From JBBIWA01 sp037439425 (GTDB lineage: Bacteria > Acidobacteriota > Blastocatellia > RBC074), in NCBI GenBank assembly GCA_037439425.1, contig JBBIWA010000009.1:62001-126000 (forward strand): 64,000 nucleotides of DNA. Reading direction: 5' to 3'. Every line of letters begins with the position of its first letter. The stretch's first letter is position 1. Made by a program: the position numbers and the translations under genes. The notes beneath the pieces were generated by a model, which made no database searches, was not told where the DNA came from, and worked only from the letters and a program-made list of their open reading frames with translations. Positions 61,175-64,000 of the stretch are shown here, piece after piece.

Positions 61175-61663
61175 ATGGCAGCAGTTGACTATTTTTTGAA
61201 ACTCGAGGGGATCGAGGGAGAAAGCCAGGACCACAAGCACAAAGGCTCGATTGAAATCGAATCCTGGTCCTGGGGTGAGACCCAAACCGGTGGCCACGCT
61301 TATGGCGGCGGCGGCGGCGCAGGGAAAGTCGCCATGCAGGACTTTCATTTCGTCATGCGAGTGAACAAGGCCAGCCCGAAACTGATGCTCGCTTGCGCCA
61401 GCGGCGAACATATTAAAAGCGCTACTTTAACCTGCCGCAAGGCTGGCAAAGAACAGCAGGAATTTCTGAAAATCAAGTTCTCGGATCTGCTGGTCTCTTC
61501 CTATCAGACTGGCGGTTCGGGCGGCAGTGATATTGTGCCCTTGGACCAGATCTCACTGAACTTCTCCAAGATCGAGTTTGAGTACAAGGAGCAGAAGCCG
61601 GATGGCACGCTCGGCGGCGCAATCAAGGCCGGATGGGACCTGAAAGCGAACAAGGCGGTCTAG
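61175..61663 (+). CDS. hcp: T6SS tube protein Hcp
   Basis: Forms the inner tube hexamers. At 162 aa, MAAVDYFLKLEGIEGESQDHKHKGSIEIESWSWGETQTG is the Hcp start. A Gly-rich stretch (GGGGGAGKVAMQDFHFV) replaces a loop, and FSDLLVSSYQTGGSGGSDIVPLDQISLNFSKIEFEYKEQKPDG is the conserved C-terminal half. A very strong SD, AAAGGAGGAG (61158-61167), fits the high expression expected for Hcp. A family A repeat follows. Confidence 0.97.
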   Translation: MAAVDYFLKLEGIEGESQDHKHKGSIEIESWSWGETQTGGHAYGGGGGAGKVAMQDFHFVMRVNKASPKLMLACASGEHIKSATLTCRKAGKEQQEFLKIKFSDLLVSSYQTGGSGGSDIVPLDQISLNFSKIEFEYKEQKPDGTLGGAIKAGWDLKANKAV

Positions 61664-61736
61664 TCATCCTTTTTCCTTCCTCTCTCGGAGGAGTCTTTCG
61701 TGTCGTCTTTGACGACGCCCTGAAAAACAATGAAAA

Positions 61737-61838
61737 CCTGGGTACGCACGCTTGCGAGCGTGCTCGGTCTCCAGTAATAGCTGGCTTAACTAAGACCGGC
61801 ACGCCGGCGGCGTGCTTGCCCAGGATTTTCCGCAGGAA
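61737..61838 (+). repeat. Family A palindromic repeat after hcp
   Basis: CCTGGGTACGCACGCTTGCG ... GGCACGCCGGCGGCGTGC TTGCCCAGG ATTTTCCGCAGGA. Preceded by TCGGAGGAGTCTTTCGTGTC (61685-61704), also found with one change at 3102-3121 before copy 1. The next gene (61889) has its own SD, so this copy is not used as one. Confidence 0.82.
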
Positions 61839-61888
61839 CTTTGTTGCAGCACTCTTCTAAAGTACAACCCAACAGGAGAAGATAGCAC

Positions 61889-62386
61889 ATGAGCTACGAT
61901 GTGCCACTAATCCCACAAACTTCATCCATGTCCTGCTGGGCAGCCAGCATTGCCATGATCTTGGCCTGGCGAGATCAGGCCAGCTACGATCCCTTGCTGA
62001 TTGCCCAGAATGCTGGCGGTCCCAGTTACCTGCCATCTTACAGCAACGGTTTGGACCCTAATGATAGCTATATTCTGCGCCGCAATGGCTTTGAGGTGCT
62101 GGCTCCGCAATGCTTCACTCTGGGCGCGATCAAGTCACTGCTTGAAACTTATGGCCCGCTGTGGGTCGCAACCTGGGCACCGGGGCCTCATATTCGAGTA
62201 GTGCGAGGATTGATCAACCGAGCGGTTTACATCAACGATCCTGCGCCTGTGAATCGAGGCTCGCGCTACACTCAATCATTTCGCACCTTCTTCGGCGCCA
62301 TGGAAGAGTTAGGGGCCAGAGAGCTGAGCCAGCCAGCCCCAATTTACGTAGCTCATCTGGCAATCCCGCGCAGCCTTAGCAGCTAA
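61889..62386 (+). CDS. Papain/C39-like cysteine protease-fold protein near hcp
   Basis: At 165 aa, the start MSYDVPLIPQTSSMSCWAASIAMILAW has Gln10 and Cys16 in the Q(x5)CW arrangement of papain-like and C39-like cysteine proteases. His101 (PHIRVVRG) and Asn116/Asp117 (YINDP) complete a catalytic set. No double-Gly leader, ABC part or transmembrane segment is seen. It lies directly after hcp and before tssE, in the same orientation, with its own SD (AGGAGAAG, 61873-61880). It could be a T6SS effector, a processing peptidase or a papain-like regulator; no immunity gene is visible beside it. Confidence 0.65.
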   Translation: MSYDVPLIPQTSSMSCWAASIAMILAWRDQASYDPLLIAQNAGGPSYLPSYSNGLDPNDSYILRRNGFEVLAPQCFTLGAIKSLLETYGPLWVATWAPGPHIRVVRGLINRAVYINDPAPVNRGSRYTQSFRTFFGAMEELGARELSQPAPIYVAHLAIPRSLSS

Positions 62387-62423
62387 AGCCCATTACTCGG
62401 TGGCCTTGGGCGAAAACCTGACA

Positions 62424-62933
62424 ATGGCACAGCCGCTTTCCATAACCATGAACAGATTCGATTATGAAATCCGGATCACTCCTTCCGTGCTCGACCGGCT
62501 GATTGATGAAGAGCCGAGCGTGTCGCGCGAAGCTGCGGTTTCACGACAAAAAAGCCTACGTCAGTTAAAGCAAGCCGTCAGACGCGATCTTGAATGGCTG
62601 CTCAATACGCGGCAGGTGGTGGGCGGCGTGCCCCCTGAGCTTAAAGAAGTCAGCCAATCACTGGCTGCCTACGGTCTGCCGGACTTCACCGCCGCTAGTC
62701 TCAAAAGCCCGGCTGAGCAGAACCGCGTGCGGCGCACGATCGAAGCCGTCATCAGCCTGTTCGAGCCGCGCCTGGAAGACGTGATCGTGACGCTGACTCC
62801 GCCCCGTGAAACCGAGCACATCCTGCGCTTTCGCGTAGATGCGCGCTTGAAGGTTGAACCGGCGCCGGAGCCTGTCACCTTCGACACGGTGCTGCAACTG
62901 GGCAGCGGCCAGTACATCGTGCAGGGAGAATGA
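62424..62933 (+). CDS. tssE: T6SS baseplate protein TssE (gp25-like)
   Basis: Baseplate wedge component. At 169 aa the core reads KSLRQLKQAVRRDLEWLLNTRQ, LAAYGLPDFTAASLKSPAEQNRVRRTIEAVISLFEPRLEDVIVTL and RFRVDARL, matching the GPW/gp25 family. A GTG at 62400 would add eight residues; ATG 62424 is preferred, although no SD is visible for either. It comes after the C39-like gene. Confidence 0.9.
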   Translation: MAQPLSITMNRFDYEIRITPSVLDRLIDEEPSVSREAAVSRQKSLRQLKQAVRRDLEWLLNTRQVVGGVPPELKEVSQSLAAYGLPDFTAASLKSPAEQNRVRRTIEAVISLFEPRLEDVIVTLTPPRETEHILRFRVDARLKVEPAPEPVTFDTVLQLGSGQYIVQGE

Positions 62934-62943
62934 ATAAACTACC

Positions 62944-63000
62944 AGTCAGTAGCCAGTAGTCAGTAGCATTGATTGCCCTACTGACTACTGGCTGCTGACT
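62944..63000 (+). repeat. Family B hairpin repeat, 23-bp stem
   Basis: 62944-62966 pairs with 62978-63000, 22 of 23 positions plus one G-T wobble, with an 11-nt loop. It contains CAGTAGCCAGT as in the copy at 51538. It lies 16 nt before the last gene's ATG and 11 nt after the tssE stop, so it could be a terminator, an RNA stem controlling translation, or a mobile repeat. Confidence 0.8.
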
Positions 63001-63016
63001 ACTAACGCTGAACGTT

Positions 63017-64000
63017 ATGTCTAGCGCCGCGCACACTGCTTACGATGAGGTCCCTTACGCGGGCTATCCGTTCCCCCAAACGCACCCGGACCGGATGGCA
63101 ACGATAGCGACGCTCTTCGGTCTGCATCCAGCGCCCGTGACCAACTGCCGCGTTTTAGAGGTCGGCTGCGGCGAGGGAGCTAATCTCATTCCGATGGCTT
63201 GTGAGCTGCTGGAGAGCTACTTCATCGGCATTGATCTGGCTGCGCACCCCATCGCGCAAGGGCGAGCGATGGCCGCAGCAGTCGGGCTGCGCAACATTGA
63301 GCTGCACCAATGTGATCTGATGAAGGTGAGCGCGGAATTTGGTCAGTTCGATTACATCATCGCGCACGGCGTCTATTCCTGGGTGCCGCCCGAAGTGCAG
63401 GATGGGCTGCTGGCCTTATGCGAAAAGCATCTGGCCCCACAAGGGATCGCTTACATCAGCTACAACGTGTATCCGGGCTGCCACCTGCGCGAGATGGTGC
63501 GCGAGATGATGCTGTTTCATACGCAGGGAATACAGCAGCCGCGCGAACGCGTCAACCAGGGATTGGCCTTGCTCGACTTTATTTTGCGCAAGTTCCCCAG
63601 CCAGGCCGAGGCGCAAACGGACCTTTACGGCGCGCTGATTAAAGAGCAGCTGAAGCTCATGCTGAGCCACAGCCCAGAGCAAGTCTATCACGACGAGCTG
63701 GCGACGCATTATCGCCCTGTCTACTTCTATCAATTCATTAGGCAGGCAGCGCAGCACGGCCTGCAGTACCTAGGAGAGGCCGATTTCTTTGAAATGCAGG
63801 ACTTCCACTATCCGCCGCCGGTGCGCGCGCCGCTCAGCCAGTTCGGTGATGAGCACCTCATCCAGAAAGAACAGTATCTAGACTTTCTCAAGGGCCGCAG
63901 CTTCCGCCAGACGCTGCTGTGCCGGGAAGGATTGAAGCTCACGCGCCGGGTGCAGCCTGAGCGGCTGCGGTCGTTTTATCTTGCCTCATCAGCGCAGCCC
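63017..64000 (+). CDS. SAM methyltransferase with probable regulatory domain (3' end beyond window)
   Basis: The frame is open for 328 codons to the window edge. MSSAAHTAYDEVPYAGYPFPQTHPDRMATIATLFGL is followed by the SAM-binding motif VLEVGCGEGANLIPMA (about 46-61) and FIGIDLAAHPI, then FDYIIAHGVYSWVP. After about residue 200 the sequence (EQLKLMLSHSPEQVYHDELATHYRPVYFYQFIRQAAQHGLQYLGEADFFEMQDF) fits the methyltransferase regulatory domain type (PF10119-like). No SD is seen, and a hairpin precedes the start. Its place beside T6SS genes suggests a link, but the substrate is unknown. Confidence 0.82.
   Translation, partial: MSSAAHTAYDEVPYAGYPFPQTHPDRMATIATLFGLHPAPVTNCRVLEVGCGEGANLIPMACELLESYFIGIDLAAHPIAQGRAMAAAVGLRNIELHQCDLMKVSAEFGQFDYIIAHGVYSWVPPEVQDGLLALCEKHLAPQGIAYISYNVYPGCHLREMVREMMLFHTQGIQQPRERVNQGLALLDFILRKFPSQAEAQTDLYGALIKEQLKLMLSHSPEQVYHDELATHYRPVYFYQFIRQAAQHGLQYLGEADFFEMQDFHYPPPVRAPLSQFGDEHLIQKEQYLDFLKGRSFRQTLLCREGLKLTRRVQPERLRSFYLASSAQP

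Noticed and set aside
1..64000. tRNA or rRNA genes
   Set aside because: No T-loop-like GGTTCGAATCC with matching acceptor stems and no rRNA-like stretch was recognised by eye; a covariance-model scan would be decisive.

Overview
The window looks like a chromosomal segment of a Gram-negative Acidobacteriota bacterium, possibly of the Blastocatellia lineage. The case rests on several signs seen together: two large Oar-like TonB-dependent receptors with an N-terminal carboxypeptidase-regulatory-like domain; a secreted nuclease ending in the TIGR03437-type ('Solibacter') C-terminal domain; a membrane-anchored winged-helix-like regulator of a type common in acidobacteria; CRTAC1/ASPIC-UnbV proteins paired with TPR proteins; an EF-P with a PGNLR loop tip; and LPS genes (waaA, lpxK). 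The taxonomic call is inference from family content.

Layout. 1-6.7 kb is a housekeeping block on the + strand: prs (5' cut by the window edge), rplY, pth, rpsF, rpsR, rplI, dnaB, alr. 6.8-13.1 kb carries a YihY/BrkB membrane protein, a secreted esterase-like hydrolase behind a promoter/palindrome, a 1.4 kb gene-free stretch, and a large secreted endonuclease/exonuclease/phosphatase-fold protein. 13.4-33.8 kb is an accessory, polymer-use-like region: two TonB receptors, a divergent regulator, a TPR-CRTAC1-glycosidase operon, a DUF433/DUF5615 toxin-antitoxin-like pair, a second CRTAC1 gene, a zinc-ribbon membrane protein and a TPR protein. 33.8-46 kb returns to core functions: thpR, efp, waaA-lpxK-xerC/D, a second DUF433/DUF5615 pair, an etfB-(two small proteins)-etfA operon, a Uma2-type protein and an M1 aminopeptidase with HEAT-like repeats. 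46-48.6 kb is a decayed region with two eroded transposase remnants and several tandem repeats. 48.6-64 kb is a type VI secretion (T6SS) cluster: FHA protein, TssK, TssL, TssM, TagJ/ImpE, a small His/Cys-dyad protein, TssA, TssB, TssC, Hcp, a C39/papain-like protein, TssE and a methyltransferase with a probable regulatory domain that runs off the end. TssF, TssG, ClpV, VgrG, PAAR and TssJ are not in view.

The most distinctive non-genic signal is a dispersed ~100 bp palindromic repeat (family A). Its arms read roughly CCTGGGTACGCACGC and GCGTGCGYWCCCAGG, and its 3' edge reads ATTTTCCGCAGGAG. Nine copies are visible. Four of them end so that this edge serves as the apparent Shine-Dalgarno sequence of the next gene (rplI, a TonB receptor, tagJ/impE and the His/Cys-dyad gene). 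A related module appears to have inserted in frame into waaA. A second hairpin family (B) lies just before tssL and the terminal methyltransferase gene, and 7-bp tandem repeats recur in the gaps.
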